A stretch of DNA of 64,000 nucleotides from JACKFE01 sp050248735. Lineage in GTDB: Bacteria; Nitrospirota; Nitrospiria; Nitrospirales; UBA8639. Positions 19,201 to 27,069 of this stretch are shown one piece after another. Within the stretch, counting starts at the first letter, position 1. Each line of letters begins with the position of its first letter. The stretch spans positions 1 through 64,000 of the forward strand of contig JBFWRU010000006.1 of NCBI GenBank assembly GCA_050248735.1. The letters are read 5' to 3'. Made by a program: the position numbers and the translations under genes. The notes under the pieces are model-generated. The model was not told the DNA's origin. It saw only the letters and a program-made list of their open reading frames with translations, and ran no database searches.

Positions 19201-19351
19201 CGGGCAGATCGATGACATCGGCGAGCTGTTTGGGAACCCAACCACCTCGGGGTTTGCGGAGCTGGCCGCGCATGATGGCAATGCCGATGGGGTCATTAAT
19301 GCCCAGGACGCGATCTTTGCCGACTTGCGGGTGTGGAGCCGGGCGGCTTGA
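16247..19351 (+). CDS. RTX-type calcium-binding lipase-like protein, C-terminally truncated
   Basis: A 1034-residue protein with no Sec signal, as expected for type I secretion. The N-terminal alpha/beta-hydrolase part carries ISYRGTD (71-77) and the nucleophile elbow GHSLGG (137-142, Ser139), as in class 3 lipases or DUF2974-like proteins. From about residue 500 come Ca-binding nonapeptide repeats (GGAGNDTLIGGSGDDVLHGG, later GNGGDDKL and GGAGNDVL). The C-terminal domain has EF-hand-like loops (DLDGDGLEL, DLDGDGFAE, DQNANGQID, DGNADGVIN). Compared with the paralogue at 20383, the protein stops at LRVW plus four unrelated residues and lacks about 80 terminal residues, where the secretion signal would be expected. 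Export may thus be lost. AAGGAG precedes the ATG. Confidence 0.8.
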   Translation: MAISSELMYAILAMDSYNRGYNPGIKVLGGVSSSIGDTIGNATVISEDRSSEAQDAGFYGLAYQWNGDTIISYRGTDNLVSPPWTDDPAGGSDIWNGYSTGAGSGISEQARLAAEFYQAVTSTENSDPRNGSAKLTGHSLGGGLAGFIGALYGKEAVVFANMPFEGAAESNADQASTGGALSDALREDFYNNVGPYEVQIGNNLSGYAVTGEFLAPFRIFQDTPVTYLDSHAGFEYSNNLHSQALLIALMFAQENGHDDWFSIGDELNTALFNREIAAQAGFNPAGQDGHYDEELKQLSAIAYSSLEGSTGLVFGNTGIRALFDDANELGRLKTEGNDPGGFTNTQESLVESIVQSAGQMALGKVLFNSQSVKHPQLGFLTVEGEGRLLKADLTEGLWTLNDPDGENTNTVVKVKGIQAMLDPFFASDPAAAVLLASMQRLYGNAETHDSSVINRIDFALGTGALDVTLSEPEPNSETSNSSKTGLFVGLATADQVKGNKDNNMLLGRGQNDHLYGQEGKDILLGGAGNDTLIGGSGDDVLHGGESMSGASTDGIDTADYSEGDHGALTPGAITVRLDLGSGAAILDKHPVWIENDGYGSKDYLYSIEKIVATAQNDTVVINGSNSVLQAGSYAWTGGTLEIDGGGGEDTLDFSQFTGSLQIPSLVNGAGQAGNVSFTNFEHVDDSEGASQVGNGAWGALPFFESAYEAIAGVQTIFGNGGDDKLVVGPDGVKIDGGAGNDVLVALSASNALLDGSSGDDIILSFGGQNNVIHGGGGQDIIFSLTPGTRITGGDEVDTFYFGNNLYIEDATPEDQIVAFGLPLWGGIRWEESEDPWAYGAFFFRYGKNQAGDLVIENAFGNSLGWDGTFVANPNVDPTTPLSERTAGLLVFEYEMERILLVNNDTGKGLYEFFQLVFGYMYKALLGVSLFEGVDPLVLDLDGDGLELTARTNLSPVFDLDGDGFAEQTGWVRPDDGLLAYDQNANGQIDDIGELFGNPTTSGFAELAAHDGNADGVINAQDAIFADLRVWSRAA
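18671..19336 (+). repeat. 666-bp RTX C-terminal duplication, copy 1
   Basis: This block is homologous to 22006-22671 at a constant offset of 3335 bases, with only scattered substitutions. Similarity ends at the codon for Trp in LRVW, exactly where the first gene is truncated. Confidence 0.8.
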
Positions 19352-19373
19352 GCGGGGCTACGTAGAAGACCTT

Positions 19374-19402
19374 CCTGTCCTAGGGGACAGGTATATTTTT
19401 TT
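19374..19402 (+). terminator. Rho-independent-like terminator
   Basis: CCTGTCC (19374-19380) and GGACAGG (19385-19391) form a perfect seven-base stem with a four-base loop, followed by TATATTTTTTT. It lies just downstream of the truncated RTX lipase. Confidence 0.7.
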
Positions 19403-19459
19403 ATGGACTTTGGTAGAGTGCCCGCCGGAGAGACAAGTGGGGGGTAGGTTTTAGACGAA

Positions 19460-19726
19460 ATGGATAAAAAATTGGAAGCACAACAGAAAGCCAAAATTCC
19501 GTTTCGCTTCACCCCGCAGGACTGGAAGAGTGGGGAGATTCCCTGGTTGCTGGCGGTGCTGGCCCCGAAGGAAGTGGCCCAGGCCTTGGTGAAAAAATTA
19601 GAAGACACGGTATTTAAAGATAAGACCCATAAACAGTTTACGTTGAGACCCACGGGAGTCGGGCCTCAGAACCTCGCGACGGACAACGAGGAAAAATCAC
19701 GTACTCTCAAAGCGACAGAGCCTTAA
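19460..19726 (+). pseudogene. hlyC-like gene remnant (C-terminal half)
   Basis: The frame encodes DKKLEAQQKAKIPFRFTPQ, then DWKSGEIPWLLAVLAPKEVA and a tail shared with the remnant at 15291. It aligns with residues from about 89 onward of the HlyC-like protein at 13296. The N-terminal half with the catalytic His is missing, and a stop lies in frame shortly before the ATG. Like the full copy it has Ala where HlyC has its catalytic Asp. It could be translated as an 88-residue protein, but I regard it as a leftover of duplication and deletion. Confidence 0.7.
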
Positions 19727-19749
19727 TAGTGTGACAATGAGGAAATGGA

Positions 19750-19767
19750 CCCTGCAAGCACGCGGGG
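19750..19767 (+). repeat. GC-rich hairpin in a repeated intergenic segment (copy 2)
   Basis: CCCTGC (19750-19755) pairs with GCGGGG (19762-19767). Compared with copy 1 at 15486, one C-G pair has become a T-G wobble and the loop AAGGAC has become AAGCAC, so pairing is kept while the sequence changes. Confidence 0.45.
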
Positions 19768-19806
19768 CATCCAATACAAAACATATCCAGGATGGAGCAA
19801 GACAAA

Positions 19807-20331
19807 ATGAAAAAATTGTTTTTTGTAGGTTTCCTGGTGTTAGTTGTGGGAATGGGTGTGGGATTAGGAAATGCAATCAGGGCTGTGGCCTATATTGTTT
19901 TTTTTCAGGAACCTATCCCATGCAAGGTTTATTTAGATAAGAAAAATTATTTTGACCAAAAGTTGGTTGAGAAGGGGCGTCCTTTTCTATCTGGATCATT
20001 TTTTCAGGCAAAAGTTCAAATTCTTGGCACGCCAATCGGGCCAGTAGGGGGATATAAAGTTGATGTAAAAGTGGTAGATGTTCTTGAAGGGCAGAGTCCG
20101 GCCTCGGAATTGACTGTCCACTATTTGGGATCTCCAGGACATGTGGCTTTACCAAAAGATCATAAGGAAGGAAATTTTTATTATATTATGGGTGGAGTTA
20201 GAGAATCTGGGGAAGTTGATTTATTTTCTGCGGAGAGTGACTTTGATGGAAAGACCATCCTTGGTTATGACAAGCCCCATTGGGCAATAGGTTGGTTCTA
20301 CCAATTGTTGTCTGAATGTGAAAGTGTGTGA
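19807..20331 (+). CDS. Exported protein of module 3, unknown function
   Basis: A 174-residue protein with a signal peptide or anchor (MKKLFFVGFLVLVVGMGVGLG). I chose ATG 19807 over 19792 because GGAG then lies nine bases upstream. The mature part has a Cys (PIPCKVYLDK) and a beta-rich core with VDVKVVDVLEGQSPASEL and GNFYYIMGGVRESG, reminiscent of the small cystatin-like or OB-like exported domains but not assignable. It occupies the same place in module 3 as the unrelated 13887/15551 proteins do in modules 1 and 2: after an hlyC remnant and before an RTX gene. Its lower GC content suggests a separate origin. Confidence 0.5.
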   Translation: MKKLFFVGFLVLVVGMGVGLGNAIRAVAYIVFFQEPIPCKVYLDKKNYFDQKLVEKGRPFLSGSFFQAKVQILGTPIGPVGGYKVDVKVVDVLEGQSPASELTVHYLGSPGHVALPKDHKEGNFYYIMGGVRESGEVDLFSAESDFDGKTILGYDKPHWAIGWFYQLLSECESV

Positions 20332-20382
20332 CGGAATTAACAAGAAATAAGGTGTAAGGTTAAATCTTAAGGGAGGGGGATT

Positions 20383-22926
20383 ATGAGTTGGGCAAGCATT
20401 GAGCCAAAGTTTAAATTTTGGGAACCAGGCATGCCCTTACCAGGGCGTGGTGAGACATTCACTGAAAGCATTCTAACGTCTTTTTCTCCTACTCAAAAAT
20501 CGGACATAATAACTGCCCTTCAATCACTTTACAATGGATCGACGGAAGGAATTTTTTCGGCAAAGCATTTGTTGGACCGGGGTGCCACCGGAGAAGATGT
20601 TTGGCTGTTTAATACTACAGCTGTTTCCTCATTTTCCGAGCCTTCCTTGAAGATTTCCGTTATTAATTTTTCTGAAACTGCCGCTAAATATATGGGATTC
20701 GATGGTAGGTTTCATGATCTGACGCTCCAAAGGCTTTTGATTCACGAATTATTTCATGCCATTGATGGGACAAAGGATTTGATAGACCCAATTACAGGAA
20801 TTTCTTATGCCTTGGATCCAAATAATGACGGTGGAAAAAGATTTTATAATCACGCAGACTTTGACCATCTAGGAGACACGGTCAAAAAAACCAATCAGGT
20901 AATGATTGACATGGGTGAAGCAGCAGATGTTGGCCGAGCGGGGTATGATGCAATCTTCTCTGGGTTGGATCAAGAGCGAGATTATGCTCCATGGACGAAT
21001 GTTGACTTTGCATATGGCGATAGACCTGGCTTGAATCAAGACCCTGATATTTTAAATACTGCTAATAGATCAGGCAATTCAGATGATTTGCTCTTTGGAT
21101 TTGATGGCGACGATATCATGAAGAGTGGAGCTGGGATTGACTATCTGTATGGAGGAAGTGGCCAGGACACTCTATATGGAGGCAGTGGGAAGGATTTACT
21201 CCATGGAGGTGATCGTACCATTCCCGTATCCGGAGATGGTGAAGATATTGCCAACTACCTGGAAGGGAATATGGGAAATTCCACCAATCACGGAATCACC
21301 GTCCGGCTGGATTTAAACTCCGGCGAAACATTGGATGGTCAGAATCCCGTCTGGGTATCGGATGACGGCTATGGGGATTCGGACTTTTTATATTCGATTG
21401 AAAAAATTGTAGCGACGTCCTTTGACGACACCGTCAAAATCAATGGTGGCAATAGCGTCCTGTTATCCCCTAGCTATGCGTGGACCGGGGGCACACTCGA
21501 AATCGATGGCGGGGGTGGAGAGGATACCCTGGACTTTTCCCAGTTTACAGGGTCTCTTCAAATTCCCAGTTTGGTCAATGGGGCAGGCCAAGCCGGGGAT
21601 GTGTCGTTCAAGAACTTTGAAATCGTGAAAGATTCGGACGGCAACGGCCAGGTCGGCCAGGGGGCGGCATCGATCGCGGCCAGTCTGTTGGCCAGCGCGT
21701 ACTCTTTTGTAACGGGGGTCCATACGATTTACGGCAATGGCGGAGACGACATCTTAGTCGTTGGACCGGACGGGCAACTGATCGATGGTGGAGCAGGAAA
21801 TGACCTGGTCGTGGCCATTGGTTCCAGCAACGCCACCTTAGACGGGGGCGCCGACAATGACATTCTCATTTCTCTGGGTGGACAGAATAATCAACTCTTC
21901 GGCGGGGCCGGGGAAGACAAGCTATTTGCCTACACCCCTGGCGCTCAACTGACCGGAGGCGCCAACGCGGATACGTTTTATTACTCTAATCATGCCAAGA
22001 TCATGGATGCCACGCCGGAGGATCAGATCGTGGCGTTCGGGCTGCCGTTGTGGGGCGGGCAACGGTGGGAGGAATCCGAAGATCCCTGGGCCTACGGGGC
22101 GTTTCTCTTTCGATATGGGAAAAATCAGGCAGGGGACCTCATCATCGAAAGCGCCGTCGGCGACAGTTTTGGGTGGGACGGCACCTTTGTGGCCAACCCG
22201 AATGTGGATCCCACCACCCCTTTGAGCGAAAGAACGGCCGGCCTGTTGGTGTTTGAATACGAAATGGAGCGCATCCTCCTGGTGAATAACGACACCGGCA
22301 AGGGACTCTATGAATTCTACCAACTGGTTTTTGGGTATATGTTCAAGGCCATGCTGGGCGTCTCGCTCTTTGAAGGAGTCGATCCCTTGGTGCTGGATCT
22401 GGATGGGGATGGGCTGGAGCTGACGGCCCGCACGCAACTCTCGCCCGTGTTCGATCTGGATGGCGATGGCTTTGCCGAACAGACCGGGTGGGTGCGGCCC
22501 GACGACGGGTTGCTGGCCTATGATCAGAATGCCAACGGGCAGATTGATGACATCGGCGAGCTGTTTGGGAACCCGACCACCTCGGGGTTTGCGGAGCTGG
22601 CCGCGCATGATGGGAATGCGGATGGGGTCATTAATGCCCAGGACGCGATCTTTGCCGACTTGCGGGTGTGGCAGGATCTGAACCAGGACGCCAAGGTAGA
22701 TGCGGGTGAACTCTCCACGCTGGCGGAGTTGGGCATTGCCTCCTTGTCGCTCACGGCCACGCCGAGCGGCGTGGATAACACGACCAACCTCGTGGCGGAA
22801 ACGGGCAGTTTTACCCGGACCGACGGGACGACGAGAGAGCTGGCCGATGTGAAATTCCGCATTAATAATTACGATTCGGCCTGGCTGGGAGATGCGACGG
22901 TCGATTTTGGGGTCGCATTCATCTGA
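20383..22926 (+). CDS. RTX-type protein with N-terminal HExxH metallopeptidase-like domain
   Basis: An 847-residue protein without a Sec signal. The N-terminal 240 residues carry LLIHELFHAIDG with His121, Glu122 and His125, the zinc-binding HExxH pattern of metallopeptidases; a third ligand is not obvious, though HADFDHLGD follows. RTX repeats begin near residue 235 (FGFDGDDIM, GGSGQDTLYGGSGKDLLHGG) and recur after residue 450. The C-terminal Ca-binding domain is nearly identical to that of the lipase at 16247 (DLDGDGLEL, DQNANGQID) but continues to a complete end including VWQDLNQDAKVDAGELS. It is the only intact RTX gene here. The N-terminal domain has lower GC than the C-terminal part, suggesting domain shuffling. 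GGAGGGGG precedes the ATG. Confidence 0.8.
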   Translation: MSWASIEPKFKFWEPGMPLPGRGETFTESILTSFSPTQKSDIITALQSLYNGSTEGIFSAKHLLDRGATGEDVWLFNTTAVSSFSEPSLKISVINFSETAAKYMGFDGRFHDLTLQRLLIHELFHAIDGTKDLIDPITGISYALDPNNDGGKRFYNHADFDHLGDTVKKTNQVMIDMGEAADVGRAGYDAIFSGLDQERDYAPWTNVDFAYGDRPGLNQDPDILNTANRSGNSDDLLFGFDGDDIMKSGAGIDYLYGGSGQDTLYGGSGKDLLHGGDRTIPVSGDGEDIANYLEGNMGNSTNHGITVRLDLNSGETLDGQNPVWVSDDGYGDSDFLYSIEKIVATSFDDTVKINGGNSVLLSPSYAWTGGTLEIDGGGGEDTLDFSQFTGSLQIPSLVNGAGQAGDVSFKNFEIVKDSDGNGQVGQGAASIAASLLASAYSFVTGVHTIYGNGGDDILVVGPDGQLIDGGAGNDLVVAIGSSNATLDGGADNDILISLGGQNNQLFGGAGEDKLFAYTPGAQLTGGANADTFYYSNHAKIMDATPEDQIVAFGLPLWGGQRWEESEDPWAYGAFLFRYGKNQAGDLIIESAVGDSFGWDGTFVANPNVDPTTPLSERTAGLLVFEYEMERILLVNNDTGKGLYEFYQLVFGYMFKAMLGVSLFEGVDPLVLDLDGDGLELTARTQLSPVFDLDGDGFAEQTGWVRPDDGLLAYDQNANGQIDDIGELFGNPTTSGFAELAAHDGNADGVINAQDAIFADLRVWQDLNQDAKVDAGELSTLAELGIASLSLTATPSGVDNTTNLVAETGSFTRTDGTTRELADVKFRINNYDSAWLGDATVDFGVAFI
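22006..22671 (+). repeat. 666-bp RTX C-terminal duplication, copy 2
   Basis: Partner of 18671-19336. Upstream parts of the two RTX genes are also similar (for example the block around 18148-18260 and 21480-21600) but more diverged. Confidence 0.8.
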
Positions 22927-22955
22927 GATGGCCAATTTGGGAACGAAAAGATTCT

Positions 22956-23513
22956 TTATTCAGCATCTTTTTCGGGGCAGGCAAAGTCCTCATGCAGTCC
23001 CATGAAGATATGTTCCCATTCCTCGTTTTTTTTGAGTAGATAGTTTCGTCTGGTGGTGATCTCATTTTGGGAAATGGTTGAGTTATGCTGGAGGAGTGTT
23101 TTTGCTTCTGATAATTTGGTGGTGGCTTGGTGCAGGTAATGGCAAACTCCGGGCGGAGCCGGTGGAGTGCCTCCTGCCCGTTCGAAAAGAGCTAAAGCTC
23201 GCAGTCCCCGCTCCTGTGCCCGATACTGCAAGGAAGCGCCCTGAAACGTACTTTGAGTGGAAGGGTCCTGGGCGCTCTTGGTCAGGATGTCAGCCATCAT
23301 GGCTGCCTTGCCGCTGGCTTGGGCCGCGCCTTCGGGATCGGCCTGAGCTGCCAGTTCATCGGCTCGTTGGTCAAGACGATCCATCTCAGCCTGTTCTCCG
23401 ATGACCTGCGCAGGACTGGTCACAGGTTCATACCCTGCAACGATGGTTATCACAAGAATGACTTGGATGCCTGTCTTTCTCCAATTCATGTGGAACGGTC
23501 GGTCCCAGTGCAT
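22956..23513 (-). CDS. Secreted helical protein, unknown function
   Basis: A 185-residue protein with a signal peptide (core IQVILVITIVAG). The start could be the ATG at 23513 or, with a more usual signal peptide, the ATG at 23489; neither has a good ribosome site. The mature part is mostly helical and Ala/Gln-rich (QAEMDRLDQRADELAAQADPEGAAQASGKA), with two Cys (GVCHYL and DFACPEKD) that could form a disulfide. No family is recognised. It lies convergent to the RTX gene and upstream of nothing obvious on its strand. Confidence 0.5.
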   Translation of the reverse strand: MHWDRPFHMNWRKTGIQVILVITIVAGYEPVTSPAQVIGEQAEMDRLDQRADELAAQADPEGAAQASGKAAMMADILTKSAQDPSTQSTFQGASLQYRAQERGLRALALFERAGGTPPAPPGVCHYLHQATTKLSEAKTLLQHNSTISQNEITTRRNYLLKKNEEWEHIFMGLHEDFACPEKDAE

Positions 23514-23625
23514 TTTACTTGGTTGGGAATTTCATTTGGCCTTTATTCTAGGGGTGCTTTTTGAGGACTTTTCGGTAGATGCTACCAAAATGGAATTTGT
23601 CAATGAAACATTGATTGAGCCAGAG

Positions 23626-24717
23626 TTAACTAATTTGGCCATCCAAATCGACTTGTTTAACGGTCCAATTAGTGGCATCCCGAAGTTTGGTCATTTCTTT
23701 CGATGTATCGTAAATCAGCCACACCTTTTTTTCTAACTCACGGATGGGAGAGACGGATTGCTCATTGCGCAATTTTCCCAAGCTCCAGACCACTTCCGTC
23801 AGAATGGGAAAATTAATGTCCGTAGAGGTTTTCATGGTCTTCAAGCTTTCCTTGAGGTAATCCAGTAGAGGAGGGGTGACGGTCGGATCCCCGGAATGCG
23901 CTCCGATTTCACCTAATCCTTTCGCGGCAGCGGCCCGGAGTAGGGTGTCTGAGTTGGTTCGAAAAATCTTGATTAAGAGTGGAGTGGCTTCCGGTCCAGA
24001 GGCGGAAAGAGCCACGATGGCTTCTTCAGCCAACTCCTTGTCATTCATCATTTCCTTCAGGTACGGAATTGCATCGGAGGAACCGACTTCAGGTAGCAAG
24101 GACAGAATTTTTAGTTTTCGTTTTTTTGAGGTTTGGGGGTCTTTCAGCAATTGGAGTATGCGAGAATCATGTCCCCATTCCGCAGCTATCATAACAGGAA
24201 AATCGAATTCCTGAAGGCGTTCTGCTAATTTATTAAGGGAAAAAGGTCCTGATTTTTCCTCATTGGCGATTTCGGCAGGGTCTTCAAATGAGGTACGGGC
24301 TTCCCGATACCAACCCATGTCTCGGCCTTCCAGAAAATACGAAAAGAGGCAGGCCGGCCCTTTCCACAGCCGTGCCGGAGTATCGGCAAGGTCGGCGTCT
24401 CCGCCTGCTCGGGTTGTGCCTGCCCACTTTTTTCGTTCTTCGCATTTCACGCTTAGCATCACATCTGATGGTTCATCTCGACTGGTGACCACTTTGTACC
24501 CTAAGGCTTCCAATCGTTGCTGAACGATATTTTGAATGGGTTCTCCATTACCCTTTCCCCGTTCGGTTAAGGCCAGCACATTTAACCAAATGGTCTGAAT
24601 GTTTTCCATCTGTGCTTTTTGCTCAGGGGTAAAATAGGTTCGTCTGGCCTGCCCATCCGAAGCCAGGAAGACCAATAAAAGAATGACGGACAGACTCCCT
24701 GTTCCCAAACGTTTCAT
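23626..24717 (-). CDS. Exported HEAT-repeat-like protein (paralogue 1 of 3)
   Basis: A 363-residue exported protein (signal peptide MKRLGTGSLSVILLLVFLAS to about residue 24). The N-terminal domain (residues 25-180) contains LGYKVVTSRDEPSDVMLSVKCEE, and the C-terminal half has HEAT-like helix pairs: LKILSLLPEVGSSDAIPYLKEM, EEAIVALSASGPEATPLLI, LRAAAAKGLGEIGAHSGDP. Such repeats usually bind protein. Two downstream paralogues on the same strand share the whole layout at clearly lower identity than they share with each other. No catalytic motif is seen; function unknown. Confidence 0.65.
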   Translation of the reverse strand: MKRLGTGSLSVILLLVFLASDGQARRTYFTPEQKAQMENIQTIWLNVLALTERGKGNGEPIQNIVQQRLEALGYKVVTSRDEPSDVMLSVKCEERKKWAGTTRAGGDADLADTPARLWKGPACLFSYFLEGRDMGWYREARTSFEDPAEIANEEKSGPFSLNKLAERLQEFDFPVMIAAEWGHDSRILQLLKDPQTSKKRKLKILSLLPEVGSSDAIPYLKEMMNDKELAEEAIVALSASGPEATPLLIKIFRTNSDTLLRAAAAKGLGEIGAHSGDPTVTPPLLDYLKESLKTMKTSTDINFPILTEVVWSLGKLRNEQSVSPIRELEKKVWLIYDTSKEMTKLRDATNWTVKQVDLDGQIS

Positions 24718-24762
24718 AATGTTCCCCCTCGCTGATGCAAATGATGGAGTAGAAAGAATGTT

Positions 24763-25860
24763 TTAGCTGATATGACCATCCAGGTCTAATTGTTTATAGG
24801 TCCAGCTCACCGCTTCCCGAAGATCTGTCATGGCTTGGGAAGTATCGAAGATGAGCCATACCTTTGTTTGAAGCTCTCTTATTGGTTTCAGAGAAAGGTC
24901 CCATCGTTGCTTTCCGATGGCCCAGACCACTTCCGTCAGTACGGGAAAATCGATATCTTGGGATGTTTTCATTTGAGGTAACCGTGCGGAGACGTACTGC
25001 ACCAAAGGAGGAATCGGTCGGGGATCTCCTGTTTTTGCCGCAATATTGCCCAGGGTTTTGGCTGCTTCCGCGCGGACGCTTGATTGACTGCTGGTTTGGA
25101 ACAAATCGATCAAGAAGGGGATGGAGTCCACTCCGGCTCCACCCATAGCATTAATGGTTTCTTGCTGTAAATCGGTCGTTTCCAGAAGTTTGGTTAATTG
25201 AGGGAGGGCCTCCTCGGCGTGTACGTCACTCAATACGGAAAGGATTTTGACCTTCCGGAGTTTAGGTGTCGTGGCGGCATCCAACAGGCCGAGCAACCGG
25301 TCGATTTGCCCCCATTCGGCTGAGAGTTGAACCGGAAAGTCGTACTCCTTGAGCCGTTGGTTGAGTTGGTCCAGGGCAAACTGGCCGGCATCGTCCACGC
25401 CAGCTTTTTGCGCGGCCTGGCGGGCATCGGAAAAAGTCGTACGCACCTCTTTCTGCCATTGGAGGTCACGGTTGTGAAGGAAATAGGTTAACAGGCAGGC
25501 CGGCCCCTTCCAGAGGCGATCAGGGGCGTCGGCCAGTTCCACGTCTCCTCCGGTGGGCGACGTGCCCGTCACCGTTTTTTGTTCTTCACATTTGACTTTG
25601 ACTTCTACGTCGTGGGGTTGCGACCGGTCCGTCGTCACCGTATAGCCAATCTCCTGTAACCGCTCGGTGACCGTGGCGGTGAGGGGGGTGGCGTCCTGCG
25701 CGCCTTTTTCGGTTAAGGCCAAGACCTCGACTAGTACGGTCTGCGCTTTGGCTAATTGAAGTTTTTGCTCAGGGGCGAGGTGAACCCGACGGGCTTCGGA
25801 GGGCAGAGCCCCGACACAGACCACCGCGAGAAGGATGAGGAGCACAAACCAGAGCTTCAT
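24763..25860 (-). CDS. Exported HEAT-repeat-like protein (paralogue 2 of 3)
   Basis: A 365-residue protein with signal peptide MKLWFVLLILLAVVCVGALP. The ATG at 25860 is preferred over the in-frame one at 25896 because AAGGAGGT lies five bases upstream. The N-terminal domain has LAPEQKLQLAKAQTVLVEVL, VKVKCEEQ and LWKGPACLLTYFLHNRD; the C-terminal half has HEAT-like repeats (KILSVLSDVHAEEALPQL, AEAAKTLGNIAAKTGDP). The first two thirds are identical to paralogue 3 through a shared 649-bp tract, whereas the last third differs at many positions. Function unknown. Confidence 0.65.
   Translation of the reverse strand: MKLWFVLLILLAVVCVGALPSEARRVHLAPEQKLQLAKAQTVLVEVLALTEKGAQDATPLTATVTERLQEIGYTVTTDRSQPHDVEVKVKCEEQKTVTGTSPTGGDVELADAPDRLWKGPACLLTYFLHNRDLQWQKEVRTTFSDARQAAQKAGVDDAGQFALDQLNQRLKEYDFPVQLSAEWGQIDRLLGLLDAATTPKLRKVKILSVLSDVHAEEALPQLTKLLETTDLQQETINAMGGAGVDSIPFLIDLFQTSSQSSVRAEAAKTLGNIAAKTGDPRPIPPLVQYVSARLPQMKTSQDIDFPVLTEVVWAIGKQRWDLSLKPIRELQTKVWLIFDTSQAMTDLREAVSWTYKQLDLDGHIS
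25199..25847. repeat. 649-bp tract identical to 26408-27056 (copy A)
   Basis: Reading both copies side by side at an offset of 1209 bases I found no difference over this length. On either side the two paralogous genes differ every few bases. The tract covers the signal peptide and N-terminal two thirds. Confidence 0.85.
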
Positions 25861-25950
25861 GGGGCACCTCCTTGAATCGTAAAACCCCAATCGCATGAGA
25901 CATACGATTGGTCGAAAGGAAGCGGAAAGAATTTTTTCACTAATTGTACC

Positions 25951-27069
25951 CTATTGTATCAATGAGGGTTTCAACATGGCAGCATCTTGCAAATCTATGG
26001 CTTTGTAGGTCCAATTAGCAGCTTCCCGCAGGTCTGCCATTTCCTTCGAATTGTCATGAATTAACCAGATTTTTTCCTGCAAGTCTGAAATTGGCTTGAG
26101 GGCGGGTGCCCATCGTAGTTTTCCAATGGCCCAGACCACTTCCGTCAGTACGGGAAAATCGATATCTTCCGGTGTTTTTATTTGTGGTAATCGTGCGGAG
26201 ACGTACTGCACCAAAGGAGGAATCGTTCGCGGATCTCCTGTTGTAGCCGCAACATTGCCCAGGGTTTTGGCCGCTTCGGCCTTAATGGTGGATTTTGTGC
26301 TGGTTTGGAACAAATCGATGAGTAGCGGAATGGAATCCGCTCCGGCTCCGGAGAGCGCGTTGATCGTTTCTAGCTGCAAGTCTGTCGATTCGAGCAGTTT
26401 TGTCAGCTGAGGGAGGGCCTCCTCGGCGTGTACGTCACTCAATACGGAAAGGATTTTGACCTTCCGGAGTTTAGGTGTCGTGGCGGCATCCAACAGGCCG
26501 AGCAACCGGTCGATTTGCCCCCATTCGGCTGAGAGTTGAACCGGAAAGTCGTACTCCTTGAGCCGTTGGTTGAGTTGGTCCAGGGCAAACTGGCCGGCAT
26601 CGTCCACGCCAGCTTTTTGCGCGGCCTGGCGGGCATCGGAAAAAGTCGTACGCACCTCTTTCTGCCATTGGAGGTCACGGTTGTGAAGGAAATAGGTTAA
26701 CAGGCAGGCCGGCCCCTTCCAGAGGCGATCAGGGGCGTCGGCCAGTTCCACGTCTCCTCCGGTGGGCGACGTGCCCGTCACCGTTTTTTGTTCTTCACAT
26801 TTGACTTTGACTTCTACGTCGTGGGGTTGCGACCGGTCCGTCGTCACCGTATAGCCAATCTCCTGTAACCGCTCGGTGACCGTGGCGGTGAGGGGGGTGG
26901 CGTCCTGCGCGCCTTTTTCGGTTAAGGCCAAGACCTCGACTAGTACGGTCTGCGCTTTGGCTAATTGAAGTTTTTGCTCAGGGGCGAGGTGAACCCGACG
27001 GGCTTCGGAGGGCAGAGCCCCGACACAGACCACCGCGAGAAGGATGAGGAGCACAAGAAAAATTTTCAT
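25951..27069 (-). CDS. Exported HEAT-repeat-like protein (paralogue 3 of 3)
   Basis: A 372-residue paralogue of 24763-25860. I use the ATG at 27069, with AAGGA eight bases upstream, rather than the one at 27078. Signal peptide MKIFLVLLILLAVVCVGALP. From the signal peptide to EEALPQLTKLLE the protein is identical to paralogue 2; beyond that it has its own substitutions and a distinct C-terminus ending in AMLKPSLIQ. HEAT-like helices are as in paralogue 2. It is the first gene of the three-gene minus-strand run, so co-expression is possible although the spacings of 90 and 45 bases allow separate control. Confidence 0.65.
   Translation of the reverse strand: MKIFLVLLILLAVVCVGALPSEARRVHLAPEQKLQLAKAQTVLVEVLALTEKGAQDATPLTATVTERLQEIGYTVTTDRSQPHDVEVKVKCEEQKTVTGTSPTGGDVELADAPDRLWKGPACLLTYFLHNRDLQWQKEVRTTFSDARQAAQKAGVDDAGQFALDQLNQRLKEYDFPVQLSAEWGQIDRLLGLLDAATTPKLRKVKILSVLSDVHAEEALPQLTKLLESTDLQLETINALSGAGADSIPLLIDLFQTSTKSTIKAEAAKTLGNVAATTGDPRTIPPLVQYVSARLPQIKTPEDIDFPVLTEVVWAIGKLRWAPALKPISDLQEKIWLIHDNSKEMADLREAANWTYKAIDLQDAAMLKPSLIQ
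26408..27056. repeat. 649-bp tract identical to 25199-25847 (copy B)
   Basis: Partner of copy A. The right boundary falls within codons 3-4 of the signal peptide and the left boundary inside the HEAT region. Confidence 0.85.

Noticed and set aside
21922..22935. 337-codon minus-strand frame opposite the intact RTX gene
   Set aside because: Antisense of the GC-rich, codon-biased RTX tail; a similar shadow exists opposite the duplicate tail at 17927-19241. No independent coding signal.
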